Shown here piece after piece: positions 35,434-44,703 of a DNA stretch of 64,000 nucleotides. The notes below the pieces were generated by a model. It was not told the DNA's origin. It made no database searches and worked only from the letters and a program-made list of their open reading frames with translations. This DNA comes from Vibrio nitrifigilis (lineage in GTDB: Bacteria > Pseudomonadota > Gammaproteobacteria > Enterobacterales > Vibrionaceae). The stretch lies in the NCBI RefSeq assembly GCF_015686695.1, contig NZ_JADPMR010000001.1:744001-808000 (forward strand). Direction: 5' to 3'. The position numbers were made by a program, and so were the translations under genes. Each line of letters opens with the position of its first letter. The first letter of the stretch is position 1.

Positions 35434-36827
35434 CGCCTTGGCAACAGTGGTGTCAGCAAGCGCCAAATCGAGTTGCACTGCAAAGTTCAGAGCAAACACT
35501 AACTTGGCAAATGCTGTGCGATCAGGTAAATCAGTACGCTTCACAGTTAACGGCTCAGGGAATTCGTTCTGGCGATGTTTTAACTATCGTCGGTAAGAAC
35601 CATCCTTCAACTCTGATGATATTTTTAGCGGCTCACCAAGTTGGCGCGATCTGCGCGCTGACGATGCCGCAACCCGTTGCCCAACTGCAGCCTAAACTGG
35701 ATACCTTATATAAAGCAGGCCAATCAGCATGGGTATGGTTAGCACCTTCTGCGCAAGTATCTCGTGAAGAAATCGTGGCTTTAGAACGTGATGTGTCGGT
35801 CATCGAATTAGTTGCAAAAGATAAGAGGGATGATCCAGAAGATCATTACGATATCAATAACCTAGCAAGTCTGATTTTTACCTCAGGTTCCACAGGAACT
35901 CCTAAAGCTGTGGCGCATAATCACCAGCAGCATTTTGCTTCTGCTCAGGGATTATTAGAGTGGTTTACCTTCTCTGAACAGGACAGTTGGTTACTTAGCT
36001 TGCCTATGTATCATGTTTCGGGCTTATCGATCATTTATCGGTGGTTAGCGGCAGGGGCGTGCTTAAAACTTGGTAATGGCGATTTACTCTCTGATATTCA
36101 TGGAGTGAGCCACGCCTCTCTGGTTCCAGTGCAGTTAAAGCGGCTTCTCGACAGTCGTCAACCTTTGACATTAACCCATGTGCTATTAGGGGGAAGTCAT
36201 ATTCCTCAAGAGCTTGGTATGCGAGCGGCGCAGCTCGGTATTGAAACTTGGCTGGGCTATGGCATGACAGAAGCTGCGTCGACAGTGACTGCTCGTAAAG
36301 TAGAAAGTGGTGAAGGTGTCGGCCGTATTATTCCTAATCGTGCACTTGAAGTTCGAGGAGAACGCATTTTTATTGGTGGTCAGACGCTAGCCTCGGGTTA
36401 CTACCGTCAGGGATATCTGGTGTCTATCACAGACGATTTGGGCTGGTTTGACAGTAAAGATCTCGGTTATTGGCAAGGGGAAGAATTAGTGGTCATCGGA
36501 CGTGCAGATAATCTATTTATATCAGGTGGAGAGAATATTCACTGTGAAGAAATAGAAGCCGTATTAAATGCACATCCGCACGTTCAGACAGCAATGGTCG
36601 TTCCTGTTAAGGATGATGAATACGGACATCGCCCCGTTGCTGTATTGCAAGGTTGCGAAACCATAGACAAAGCAAGCTGGGATCACTGGTGCCAAGAGAA
36701 ACTAGAGAAATTTAAATGGCCAATTGTGTATTACGTGATGCCGGAAGTATTGACTCAAACGGGGATTAAAGTGTCTCGCAAAGCCCTGAGTCAGTGGGTT
36801 GATGAGCAACGCCACACCAATTCTTAG
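35430..36827 (+). CDS. menE: o-Succinylbenzoate-CoA ligase MenE
   Basis: 465 residues from ATG 35430, which gives an ATGA overlap with menC; the frame is open back to 35406. Adenylate-forming family: LIFTSGSTGTPKAVAHN is the P-loop, WLGYGMTEAAS the A5 motif, DLGWFDSKDLGYW with the ribose-binding Asp, and a late Lys in GIKVSRKAL. It activates o-succinylbenzoate to the CoA ester used by MenB. Confidence 0.93.
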   Translation: MTPWQQWCQQAPNRVALQSSEQTLTWQMLCDQVNQYASQLTAQGIRSGDVLTIVGKNHPSTLMIFLAAHQVGAICALTMPQPVAQLQPKLDTLYKAGQSAWVWLAPSAQVSREEIVALERDVSVIELVAKDKRDDPEDHYDINNLASLIFTSGSTGTPKAVAHNHQQHFASAQGLLEWFTFSEQDSWLLSLPMYHVSGLSIIYRWLAAGACLKLGNGDLLSDIHGVSHASLVPVQLKRLLDSRQPLTLTHVLLGGSHIPQELGMRAAQLGIETWLGYGMTEAASTVTARKVESGEGVGRIIPNRALEVRGERIFIGGQTLASGYYRQGYLVSITDDLGWFDSKDLGYWQGEELVVIGRADNLFISGGENIHCEEIEAVLNAHPHVQTAMVVPVKDDEYGHRPVAVLQGCETIDKASWDHWCQEKLEKFKWPIVYYVMPEVLTQTGIKVSRKALSQWVDEQRHTNS

Positions 36828-36932
36828 ACTCTTTTTAAAGAAAAGTTATGAGATAGATGAAAACAGAATTTTCTCTTCTTATAACCTCAACGCATAATAA
36901 TCCTAGATATCAGTGAATTTAGGATAAAGACT

Positions 36933-37118
36933 GTGTTAGCGAAAATTCTGTTAGTTGTTACGATTGTTCTTCAATTAGTTGTAGCCATCACACAGCAAGG
37001 ATGGCTACGTTCCGTGTCTGAGCTCTCTGCATTCCTGCTGGTGGCGACTTTGGCTTATCTATTCCAAATTAAAGCGGGTGAGTTAAAAGCCAAGCAAGAG
37101 ACGAGCAAGATATTGTAA
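36933..37118 (+). CDS. Small putative membrane protein (61 aa)
   Basis: A 61-residue frame from GTG 36933 with AGGA eight bases upstream. It has two hydrophobic segments (about 3-20 and 30-47) and a charged tail ending KAKQETSKIL. I recognise no family. Its last 50 bases overlap the end of the opposing YeiH-type gene. The ribosome binding site and membrane topology make it plausible, but the start is non-ATG and homologs were not checked. Confidence 0.45.
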   Translation: MLAKILLVVTIVLQLVVAITQQGWLRSVSELSAFLLVATLAYLFQIKAGELKAKQETSKIL

Positions 37119-37992
37119 TCCACAATGATACGCCGAAGATAAATGGCTTAGGGCCAGATTGTTTAAGGCGACCAATCGATATACCACATCCAATTAAGTA
37201 CAAGCACACCACCAATAGTTGTTTCGATACCATAAAAATTCCATGGTAAAAAACTTGCCACTGTGGCAGGAGATCGGTAATCGCTATCGCCAAGCAATAA
37301 AACAAAATGAAGTAAGGGATCGTGATTTTTTTCGATTCACTACGAAATAAAAAAGCACTAAAGAAAGCCACAGGAATGATCCATAAGGCTCGCGCCAGTT
37401 TGAGCGTTGTTGCTGTTTTCAGCGCTTCAGTCCCATAGGCCGACGCAGCACCAACGACTGATGATGTGTCATGAATCGCAATCGCAGCCCATGTCCCAAA
37501 AGTTTGTTGGTTAAGTCCGACTAAATGCCCAATCATCGGAAAGACAAACAGCGCCACCGAATTTAAAACGAATACAGTCCCTAGCGCTAAGCCTATTTGG
37601 TCATCATCTGCCTCAATAGCTGGGGCTACCGCTGCTATCGCACTCCCACCACAAATTGCCGTACCGGATGCAATTAGGTGTCCTGTTTTACTATTTAGTC
37701 CAATGACTTTTGCCACCATCGATCCAATCACTAACGTACCGATAATTGTGAAAATAACGATGCCAATGCCATGGCTGGTCACGCTTAAGGCTTGCTGGAG
37801 CGGAATACCAAACCCCAATCCGATGATGGAGTAAGAAAGCAGCTTCTTGGTCATTTTAGTAATGGCAAGTCCTTCTGGAATTAACCCCAGTGAGGAGATA
37901 AAAAAACCAAGCACGAGAGCAGTAGGAGACGTCAATACGGGAGTAAGACAGAGTAAAAGCCCTGCCCAAAAGAGAATATGCTTAAGTTTCAT
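37069..37992 (-). CDS. YeiH-family putative sulfate exporter
   Basis: 307 residues with about ten hydrophobic spans. Landmarks of the UPF0324/YeiH (PSE) family are GTAICGGSAIAAVAPAIEAD and WAAIAIHDTSSVVGAASAYG. It is an inner-membrane transporter; sulfate or sulfite-type export has been proposed for the family but the substrate is not established. Single gene on the minus strand. No LysR-type partner is adjacent. Confidence 0.82.
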   Translation of the reverse strand: MKLKHILFWAGLLLCLTPVLTSPTALVLGFFISSLGLIPEGLAITKMTKKLLSYSIIGLGFGIPLQQALSVTSHGIGIVIFTIIGTLVIGSMVAKVIGLNSKTGHLIASGTAICGGSAIAAVAPAIEADDDQIGLALGTVFVLNSVALFVFPMIGHLVGLNQQTFGTWAAIAIHDTSSVVGAASAYGTEALKTATTLKLARALWIIPVAFFSAFLFRSESKKITIPYFILFYCLAIAITDLLPQWQVFYHGIFMVSKQLLVVCLYLIGCGISIGRLKQSGPKPFIFGVSLWITISCSSLAWLLTHPL

Positions 37993-38410
37993 AAATCAGG
38001 CCAAAAAGTAATAACGAGTGAGACGCCATTGTAACGTAAGTCACACTGTCAAAAAGTCTTAATGTTTTGAACAAGTGTTCAGTAAAATTGAACGAAAAGG
38101 TAAAAGCAACGTATTACAAAGTGTTACCTTAATTTAACAGGACAGACAACATAAAAAGGAGGAGTTTTAAAAGGACAGGCAATGTACGAGACACTTCTTT
38201 CGTTATTTTTTACCAGGACAGACAGTTTAATTAGATAGCTTAATCAGGGCGAAGTAGAACGATGACAGTATTAATCATTCATAGTTACGGTGAGTGATTA
38301 GGGCTGGCTGGGGGAAGGAAATAACCGAAGTGACTATTCAAGATAAAAAGATTACAGAGTGAGGGCAGTGGTGTCACAAGCGCTCACTCATTTTGCATCA
38401 ATCTTTTTGT
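37993..38410. other. 418-bp intergenic region with GGACAGAC repeats
   Basis: Spacer between the YeiH-type gene start and the end of the LplT-PlsC fusion gene. No coding frame stands out. It carries a three-unit repeat cluster (38140-38224) and presumably the YeiH promoter. A GAGTGAG...CTCACTC inverted repeat near 38360-38395 may end the fusion-gene transcript, but the stem is imperfect. Confidence 0.5.
38140..38224 (+). repeat. GGACAGAC-type repeat cluster (3 units)
   Basis: GGACAGACA (38140-38148), GGACAGGCA (38173-38181) and GGACAGACA (38216-38224), in one orientation with 33- and 43-base periods. The spacing resembles the cluster 5' of the RAYT gene (33 and 45), so the units form composite elements rather than random hits. 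Confidence 0.65.
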
Positions 38411-40279
38411 TTATTCTGCCGCGCCGCGCAAATTAGTGAGGGCAAGTTGAAGCTTCTCGATATTGGCGTGTTCTGGCGCGATAGGTTCACCAACTTCTAT
38501 GGCAACTTTTGCTAACCAGCATGAAGGCACACCTTTACAGGCTCGTCCTTTGTACCGGCTAAAATAACTCCCCCATAGCCCTTTTAAAGCGATCGGGATG
38601 ACTGGTGCCTTACAACGGCTCAGAATGATATCTAATCCGCGCATGAAGGGTTGTATGTTTCCATCTGGTGTGAGGCGACCTTCTGGAAATATACAGACGA
38701 GTTCACCATTTTTTAAAGCTTGTTCTACTTCGCCAAATGCGCGGCGAATGGTGCTTCCACGGCGTGCATTAATTGGAATCACGCCAGCCCGACGTAGGAA
38801 TCCAGCAACAACAGGGAAGTTCGCATAATCTTCTTCCATCACAAAACGAATAAGGCGATTTGAGGCTGCACTGAGAAGTAATGCGTCCATATAACTGACA
38901 TGGTTACAAATTAATAAAGCACCGCCTTCTTGCGGAAGCTGTTCTAGATTCTTTTCTCGCACTCGGTAGAGGGTTCTCGTCATCAACCAGACAAATAACC
39001 GCGTTACATGCACAGGAAACTGATACAACAGAGCGATGGAAACAATAAGATTAAAAATGGCCAATAAGCCGAACAGTTGTGGGATAGAAAGGTGAATAAG
39101 GCTTAATGCGACGATCCCTAAAATGGCGCTTAATACCATAAATAGTGAATTGTAGATGTTGAGGGCTGCAATCACTTGAGCACGCTCGTTTACTTTGGCT
39201 TTTTGTTGCATTAAAGCATAGAGAGGCACAATAAACATTCCTCCGCTCATCCCGAGTAGAAATAGATATCCAAAGGTAGGCCATAACACGCTAGCGCTAA
39301 CAAAACGGGTGAAGTTTGCGTAATTAGGTAAGGCCTCCGGAATCTGTGTGGCAAAAAGATAGCCAAATAAAGTGATCGCAAAACCGCTAAGAGGAATCAA
39401 CCCAAGTTCGATACGATGCTTGGTTAATCGATCATACAGCAAAGATCCTAAAGCGATACCCACTGAGAATAATGCGAGTAAAAATGAAACGGCGGTCTCA
39501 CTGCCATGCAGATATTGGTGGGTAAAGTTTGGAAATTGGGTTAGATAGGAAGCCCCTAAAAACCAAAACCAGCTTATGGCTAAAATGGCGCGATAAATGG
39601 TGCGATTACTTTTCGCAATCGCAAGGGTACGCTTAGTGTGGGCAATAGGTCGCCAACGAAAACGCAGTTCAGGTGCACTGGCTGGTGCTTGAGGAATCCA
39701 GCGGCTAGCCAAATAACCCAGAAAGGCAAATATGACGACGGCTCCAGCGGCTATCTCTGCGGAGAAATCAAGCGAGGCGATGATCCCTGCACCAATCGTA
39801 CCTAATAAAATCGCCATAAATGTCCCTGTCTCGACGAGCGCATTTCCTGGAACTAATTCACTTGGCTTTAATTGCTGAGGGAGCAAGGCATATTTTACTG
39901 GACCAAAGATGGCTGATTGAGTACCCATCAAAAAAAGAATCAGTAATAATACGCCATAACTGTGGGTCACAAATCCAATGGCTCCCAATAGCATTATCGC
40001 TATTTCCAATAGTTTGACTTTACGGATAAAGGCGGACTTTTCATATTTGTCTGCAAGGAGCCCTGCTGAGGCAGAAAAAAGAAAAAAAGGGAGAATGAAT
40101 AAGCCAGCAGCAAGATTAATAAATAAGTTACTTGAAACGGGGAGTGATTCTGCACCAGCAAAGGCAACAAAAAGCAGTAACACGTTTTTAAAAATATTAT
40201 CGTTAAAAGCTCCGAAAAACTGGGTGACAAAATAAGGGAAGAAGCGCCGTTGAAATAGCAGTGAAGAAGATTTTGTCAT
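38411..40279 (-). CDS. MFS transporter fused to PlsC acyltransferase (LplT-Aas-like, no ligase domain)
   Basis: 622 residues. The first about 420 form a major-facilitator domain resembling the lysophospholipid flippase LplT (FFPYFVTQFFGAFNDNIFKN at the N-terminus). From about 440 a PlsC acyltransferase follows, with NHVSYMD (block I, about 459) and FPEGRLTPDG (block III, about 531). In E. coli LplT brings lysophospholipid in and Aas reacylates it; here transporter and acyltransferase are one protein and the AMP-ligase part of Aas is missing. Phospholipid remodelling is the likely role. It is 16 bp from a TetR-type gene, which probably regulates it. Confidence 0.85.
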   Translation of the reverse strand: MTKSSSLLFQRRFFPYFVTQFFGAFNDNIFKNVLLLFVAFAGAESLPVSSNLFINLAAGLFILPFFLFSASAGLLADKYEKSAFIRKVKLLEIAIMLLGAIGFVTHSYGVLLLILFLMGTQSAIFGPVKYALLPQQLKPSELVPGNALVETGTFMAILLGTIGAGIIASLDFSAEIAAGAVVIFAFLGYLASRWIPQAPASAPELRFRWRPIAHTKRTLAIAKSNRTIYRAILAISWFWFLGASYLTQFPNFTHQYLHGSETAVSFLLALFSVGIALGSLLYDRLTKHRIELGLIPLSGFAITLFGYLFATQIPEALPNYANFTRFVSASVLWPTFGYLFLLGMSGGMFIVPLYALMQQKAKVNERAQVIAALNIYNSLFMVLSAILGIVALSLIHLSIPQLFGLLAIFNLIVSIALLYQFPVHVTRLFVWLMTRTLYRVREKNLEQLPQEGGALLICNHVSYMDALLLSAASNRLIRFVMEEDYANFPVVAGFLRRAGVIPINARRGSTIRRAFGEVEQALKNGELVCIFPEGRLTPDGNIQPFMRGLDIILSRCKAPVIPIALKGLWGSYFSRYKGRACKGVPSCWLAKVAIEVGEPIAPEHANIEKLQLALTNLRGAAE

Positions 40280-40295
40280 GCCAGTTCCTTTGGGC

Positions 40296-40886
40296 TTACC
40301 AGTTAGTCAGATAGTGGGACAATAAATTTTCTATCAATTCTTTACCGTCGATCGGCTCTGCAGCGAAAAATTTGTCGTCGACGCTGAGTAGAGTGATGCC
40401 GTGAACGCCTGACCATAATACGCGGCTTGCTTGTAATACCTCGTAATCTGTCCGTTGGGGGGCAATCACTTTAAGTAATGTCTCCAGCATAGTTGTCATA
40501 TTATCGATGCGGTCTTGTTGCCATTCTGGCAATACTTCACCATTCATATTGTGCTCAAAGATGAGCTGCCAACGAAATGGGTTAGCTTGAGCAAAATCGT
40601 GATAACAATAAGCTAATTGATATAGAGCCTGTTCCGGATCTTTACATTGGCTTACTACATCTTTCGCTTGAGTGGAAAGGTTATCCAGTGTCTTCGCTAC
40701 CACATGCAATAGTAACAAATTGTAATTGCCAAACACGTTGACAAGCGTACTAGGAACATAACCAATCATGCCTGCAATCTTGCGTAAGCTAAGATCGTGA
40801 TAGGAATGCTCTTCTAAAAAGCCATTTACGGCGTCGAGGGTCAGATTAATCAACTCTTCCCTTGTATGATCGTTTCTTCTTGCCAT
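40296..40886 (-). CDS. TetR-family regulator with WHG C-terminal domain
   Basis: 196 residues from ATG 40886 (MARRNDHTREELINLTLDAV); the frame extends to 40910. The N-terminal TetR helix-turn-helix is HDLSLRKIAGMIGYVPSTLVNVF (split: HDLSLRKIAG / MIGYVPSTLV). The C-terminal region contains WSGVHGITLLS, the WHG signature of one TetR subgroup. It lies in the same direction just before the LplT-PlsC fusion gene and likely controls it; effector unknown. A near-palindrome TGAACATTGTACA just upstream is a possible operator. Confidence 0.85.
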   Translation of the reverse strand: MARRNDHTREELINLTLDAVNGFLEEHSYHDLSLRKIAGMIGYVPSTLVNVFGNYNLLLLHVVAKTLDNLSTQAKDVVSQCKDPEQALYQLAYCYHDFAQANPFRWQLIFEHNMNGEVLPEWQQDRIDNMTTMLETLLKVIAPQRTDYEVLQASRVLWSGVHGITLLSVDDKFFAAEPIDGKELIENLLSHYLTNW

Positions 40887-41075
40887 GCGAAATAGTAAAA
40901 TTATGTACAATGTTCAATATTTTAATGGTGTGCTACCTGAGCGTCAACATATCTGCCTGCAATATTCTGATACAAGTCCATAACATGAAAAGATTTTCAT
41001 GTTTACTCAGAGCCGCTATCATTTCATTGTTAGAAAAAGTCTGGTTTGAGCCAGTTCATTTAAAAAAGGAAGTCT

Positions 41076-41939
41076 ATGAAACGTTTTTTCTCATTCGTTG
41101 CTCTACTGATGGTATCCGTGATGGTTGTTCCTCACGTGGATGCCAAGAAGTTTGGTGGCGGCGGTTCGTTTGGTAAAAGTTTCAAAACTGCACCATCACC
41201 GAAATATTCAAACAACAGCACAACAACTAAAAATAAAACAGCAGCAACCCCTAATAATAATCGTAAAGGTTTAATGGGTGGCTTACTTGGTGGTTTATTA
41301 GCTGGCGGTCTGTTAGCAGCTTTCTTTGGCGGGGCCTTTGAAGGTATCCAATTTATGGATATTTTAATTATTGGTCTTATTGCGTTCTTCATTTTCCGTT
41401 TACTGCGTGGAGTCTTGGCTTCTAAGCAAGCAAGTATGAACCAGCAGCAACCGGCATTTGGCGGCGCGAATCGTAACCAGTATGAACAGCCAAATGTGCA
41501 TAATTTCGAACAGCCACAAAATGCGGGTGGATTCGGTACTCAAGCACACAGCGATGTGCCACATAATTATCCCCCAGGTTTTGATCAAGCAGGTTTTGTT
41601 AACGGTGCTCGTGAGCATTACCGCGTGATACAAGGCGCATGGAACTTCAATCAGCTTGACAAGATTCATGAGTATGTTTCAGAAAGCTTATTTGAAGATT
41701 TAAAAAATGAACGAGCGAAGCTTCATGGTGAGCAGCATACCGATGTGATGTATGTTGACGCGGAAATCGTACGCTGTGATTACGATGCGCAAAAAGCGCA
41801 GCTAAGTTTACAGTTCTCGGGACGTTACCGCGATGCCGTTGAAGGTGTTGAAGAAGATATTGAAGACATCTGGCACTTAGAGCGCGATTTAACCGTGCCA
41901 AATGCACCTTGGTTAATTGTTGGTATTCAAAACAGTTAA
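41076..41939 (+). CDS. Tim44-like domain membrane protein
   Basis: 287 residues from ATG after AAGGAAG. It has a signal peptide (MKRFFSFVALLMVSVMVVPH then VDA), a Gly/Ser/Asn-rich linker (KKFGGGGSFGKSFKTAP), two Gly-rich hydrophobic segments (about 67-110) and a Tim44-like domain in the C-terminal half (from about 175). The bacterial family is of unknown function and is unrelated in role to mitochondrial Tim44. Located upstream of a hairpin that it shares with the converging antiporter gene. Confidence 0.83.
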   Translation: MKRFFSFVALLMVSVMVVPHVDAKKFGGGGSFGKSFKTAPSPKYSNNSTTTKNKTAATPNNNRKGLMGGLLGGLLAGGLLAAFFGGAFEGIQFMDILIIGLIAFFIFRLLRGVLASKQASMNQQQPAFGGANRNQYEQPNVHNFEQPQNAGGFGTQAHSDVPHNYPPGFDQAGFVNGAREHYRVIQGAWNFNQLDKIHEYVSESLFEDLKNERAKLHGEQHTDVMYVDAEIVRCDYDAQKAQLSLQFSGRYRDAVEGVEEDIEDIWHLERDLTVPNAPWLIVGIQNS

Positions 41940-41956
41940 CAATTGATGTGATAAAA

Positions 41957-41988
41957 GAAAGGCCCAGTCTTTGACTGGGCCTTATTAT
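41957..41988. terminator. Bidirectional terminator between tim44-like gene and antiporter
   Basis: AAGGCCCAGTC / GACTGGGCCTT with a three-base loop, A-rich before and T-rich after. Serves the two convergent genes. Confidence 0.88.
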
Positions 41989-42012
41989 TTTGCAGCAATT
42001 AAAAGAGTCAAT

Positions 42013-43314
42013 TTAAGCGTGAGACTCTTTGGTTGTTGCTGATTGTGCGTCAATTTTCTTTGCTTTTGAGATCATGGGTGTAATGGTTGAACCTTGCACA
42101 ATGATAGAGAACAGTACAACGGCATAAGTCATTAATACGATAATCTCTTTTAGTTCAACATGAGCAAATGGCGTTTGGATACCTGAAGGTATTGCCATCG
42201 CCATTGCGAGAGCTAAACCACCGCGTAAGCCACCCCATGTTAAAATTTTCACGGATTCTGAGTTGTAACTCCGGAAACGATTAAAACAAACATAGGAAAG
42301 GCGAACACTAAGAAAACGACCGCAAAGAACCAAAGGAATAGCAATCATAACGGCGACAAGGTCGACTCTGTGGAAAGTAAATGTCACCATAATTAGGCCG
42401 ATAAGTAGGAACAAAATCGCATTTAAGAATTCATCCGCTAATTCCCAAAAGTGACTTAATTGGAAAGATTCTTCTTCAGTCATGATAGTGCGGGTGATAT
42501 TACCGACAATAATGCCTGCCACAACCATCGCTAGGGGGCCGGATACGCCTATATGTTCCGCCATGACATAACCTGCTGTAGGAACTAGCATGGTTAAAAT
42601 AATACGCATTAAGCTATCGTGAGCTGTTTTAATCAAGAAGTGGAATAGAGCACCTAACACTGCACCAAAGAGTACACCGCCAATAGCTTCGTGAGCGAAA
42701 AGTTCAATAGTGCCACCAATGGTCGGCGTATCCGAACTAAAAGCAATTTGGAAAATAGTGACGAATACGACGAGGCCAACACCGTCATTAAATAATGACT
42801 CCCCTTCAATCTGAGTCGAGATTCGTTGTGGCGCTTTCATTTTCTTGACTATCGCAAGTACAGCAATTGGGTCGGTTGGTGAGATTAATGCACCAAATAG
42901 GCAGCAATAGATAAAATCAATGTTGATACCTATTTCACCAAAGATAAACCAAAGAGCGCCACCGATAAAGAAAGTAGAGAATAGTGTGCCCGCTAATGCA
43001 AGAAATGCAATTTCGAACTTTTGGTCTTTTAGGTGGTTAAGGTTGATGTTTAACGCGCCGCCAAACAGTAAGAAACCAAGAACGCCTTTTAATAGAAAAT
43101 CGTCAAATTGAATGTTATTCAACATATTAACGATAGGTTGTTCATTTCCAACCGAAAGTAACCCTGTGTAACTCAGTGTTAGAAGCACAGCAGAAATAAG
43201 AACTGACCAACCAGTGATTGCGATCGTAGTTTGGAATCGACCGAATCGATGGTTTATCAAGGAGATGATGATAGCGACAGCGGCAATCATACAAACTGTG
43301 TCATAGACAGACAT
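42013..43314 (-). CDS. NhaP-type Na+/H+ antiporter (CPA1)
   Basis: 433 residues with about twelve membrane spans. The family residues are visible: ALISPTDPIAVLAIVK, the ion-binding ND pair in EGESLFNDGVGLVVFVT, and GGLRGGLALAMAMAIP. It exchanges Na+ (or K+) for H+ across the inner membrane, for pH and salt homeostasis. There is no long C-terminal cytoplasmic domain, only about 25 residues. Single gene. Confidence 0.88.
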   Translation of the reverse strand: MSVYDTVCMIAAVAIIISLINHRFGRFQTTIAITGWSVLISAVLLTLSYTGLLSVGNEQPIVNMLNNIQFDDFLLKGVLGFLLFGGALNINLNHLKDQKFEIAFLALAGTLFSTFFIGGALWFIFGEIGINIDFIYCCLFGALISPTDPIAVLAIVKKMKAPQRISTQIEGESLFNDGVGLVVFVTIFQIAFSSDTPTIGGTIELFAHEAIGGVLFGAVLGALFHFLIKTAHDSLMRIILTMLVPTAGYVMAEHIGVSGPLAMVVAGIIVGNITRTIMTEEESFQLSHFWELADEFLNAILFLLIGLIMVTFTFHRVDLVAVMIAIPLVLCGRFLSVRLSYVCFNRFRSYNSESVKILTWGGLRGGLALAMAMAIPSGIQTPFAHVELKEIIVLMTYAVVLFSIIVQGSTITPMISKAKKIDAQSATTKESHA

Positions 43315-43727
43315 AGAAAGGTTCCTTGTGAAGTACGTTAAGAGAGTTCTCTCAACATCTATGAAAAGGAAATAAGGCCTACTTCGGGTGAGAGAGCTAG
43401 AGGACGGCTAATCTTGCCGAAAAAAAGGTAATTTTGCTATGGTTGGATGGGTAAAAAAGGTACGTTTTCCGGTTAAATAAGCAAAAAAAAACTAAAATCT
43501 AATTTTTATATACTTAGTAGTTATGTAAAAATTATTTTTGATAATTTAAATTCATAAAGTGCACTGTCTCAATTTACATGCTGTGATCCTGACCAATAAG
43601 AATAGTGTTTAATATTGATAAATTAGAAAACGCTGACATTAGCCAGCGTTTTTGTTATGAATAAGCGCATGTATTCACTAATAATGAATGTATTAATAAA
43701 CATTCAACTTATTGTGCTATTTGATGC
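43315..43727. other. 413-bp intergenic region
   Basis: Spacer between the antiporter start and the end of the lipoprotein gene. No coding frame. It includes GTTAAGAGAGTTCTCTCAAC (43337-43356), an inverted repeat just upstream of the antiporter that may be an operator or leader hairpin, and a terminator at 43627-43655. The rest is A/T-rich with no recognised feature. Confidence 0.5.
43627..43655. terminator. Terminator near lipoprotein gene
   Basis: AAAACGCTG / CAGCGTTTT stem with an eight-base loop. Placed about 75 bp past the lipoprotein stop on the minus strand; a TTTT run follows in both directions. Confidence 0.75.
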
Positions 43728-44246
43728 TTATTTTTTATGTAGCTCGTATTGAGCGGCCATATCACCAGAAACTTTATTGCCTGCTGCATCTAGCTTAATG
43801 AGCGTGCCATCTTCGATAGCATATTGCTCTGGTTTTCCTTTCCCGTTATCTAAGCTTAATGTAGTCCCTTCTGGAGACCAAGCAAACTTACCTTCGGTCT
43901 TTTTATCTTTACCATCAATCTGTTGAGTCATGGTAAAGGTTTGATCTTCATTTAAAGTGATTGTGGTATCCACATTTTTACCATCAGCACCAGGTAGTGA
44001 ACCTTGGTAACTTCCTTGCCAATCTAGATCACTTGTTTTTTTCTGTAGGGGATCAACAGCCGTAGGGGCAGAGCTAGTTGGCTCATTAACATTTGGTGAA
44101 ATATCACCAGATGCCGCAGGTGAAGCGTTTTGTTCAACAGCAGCTGATGGTTGTTGGTCTGCTTTAGGTTCAGTTTTATCTGAATTGCCATCACAACCAG
44201 CCAAAATTACAGTTAATACACTCAATGCCAAAATCGACTTTTTCAT
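43728..44246 (-). CDS. NlpE-like lipoprotein
   Basis: 172 residues. Lipobox LAGC at about 15-18 after MKKSILALSVLTVI, so the mature protein is lipidated at Cys18. A disordered Pro/Ala/Glu-rich linker (to about 70) leads to a small beta domain with WQGSYQGSLPGADGKNVDTT, the typical start of the NlpE N-terminal domain, then TLNEDQTFTMTQ. NlpE activates the Cpx response to envelope stress and to adhesion; copper resistance is another assigned role. The domain match is clear, the exact role is inferred. Confidence 0.78.
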   Translation of the reverse strand: MKKSILALSVLTVILAGCDGNSDKTEPKADQQPSAAVEQNASPAASGDISPNVNEPTSSAPTAVDPLQKKTSDLDWQGSYQGSLPGADGKNVDTTITLNEDQTFTMTQQIDGKDKKTEGKFAWSPEGTTLSLDNGKGKPEQYAIEDGTLIKLDAAGNKVSGDMAAQYELHKK

Positions 44247-44703
44247 CGTTTAATCCTTTCTCTGTTTGAAATACAAACGGATGTGTTGTTGTTTTGTGGA
44301 ATGCATTATCCTGCAAACGAATGTTAGGAGAGTCAGGTGGTAGTCATCCTTTCAACAGCGGCTGTAAGAAGGTTGTCAGTGATGTGTTAAGACCTCAACC
44401 TAAGATTTACATAGCGATAAAATTCCATATTTATCAGCGTATTAATGCCTGTTGGTCTATAAACCTGCGAGCTATTCAAATTTGTTGCTTTTTTAATGGT
44501 CGTTAAGAAGCAGATGAACAGGCTGGATACTCACACATAGATTGGAAAATCCGGACTAGATAGATGTTTTATTACGCCAAAAATAACAAGGTAGTTGTTC
44601 AATTACTTGTTTATGATAGTTTGGAGAATATTTTTCTATATCCCAATAACTTTAAGACTCAGGATTCAGAACTTAATCTTGTGGTTACTAGGGTATATAA
44701 CCG
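44247..44703. other. 457-bp intergenic region
   Basis: Divergent gap between the lipoprotein gene and the lrp-like regulator. It should hold both promoters. The last 67 bp before the regulator contain a degenerate short copy (44637-44699) of the palindromic repeat seen at 47362-47627. I see no credible gene in the remainder; the 70-residue frame at 44294-44506 has no supporting features. Confidence 0.5.
44637..44699. repeat. Degenerate short copy of the TATACCC-ended palindromic repeat
   Basis: Ends TATATCCCAATAAC and GTTACTAGGGTATATA are imperfect inverts, and the interior keeps CAGGATTCAGA (44660-44670), identical to 47385-47395. It ends four bases before the lrp-like ATG, and AGGG in its right end (44690-44693) lies where a ribosome binding site should be. 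Confidence 0.6.

Noticed and set aside
14564..38224. GGACAGAC repeats as a CRISPR array
   Set aside because: The units are only 8-10 bp, spacings vary (21-53 bp) and the spacers are not of equal length. The copies are scattered, and they bracket a RAYT gene, not cas genes.
44294..44506. 70-residue frame in the lipoprotein/lrp gap
   Set aside because: No ribosome binding site, no domain and a composition like non-coding DNA.
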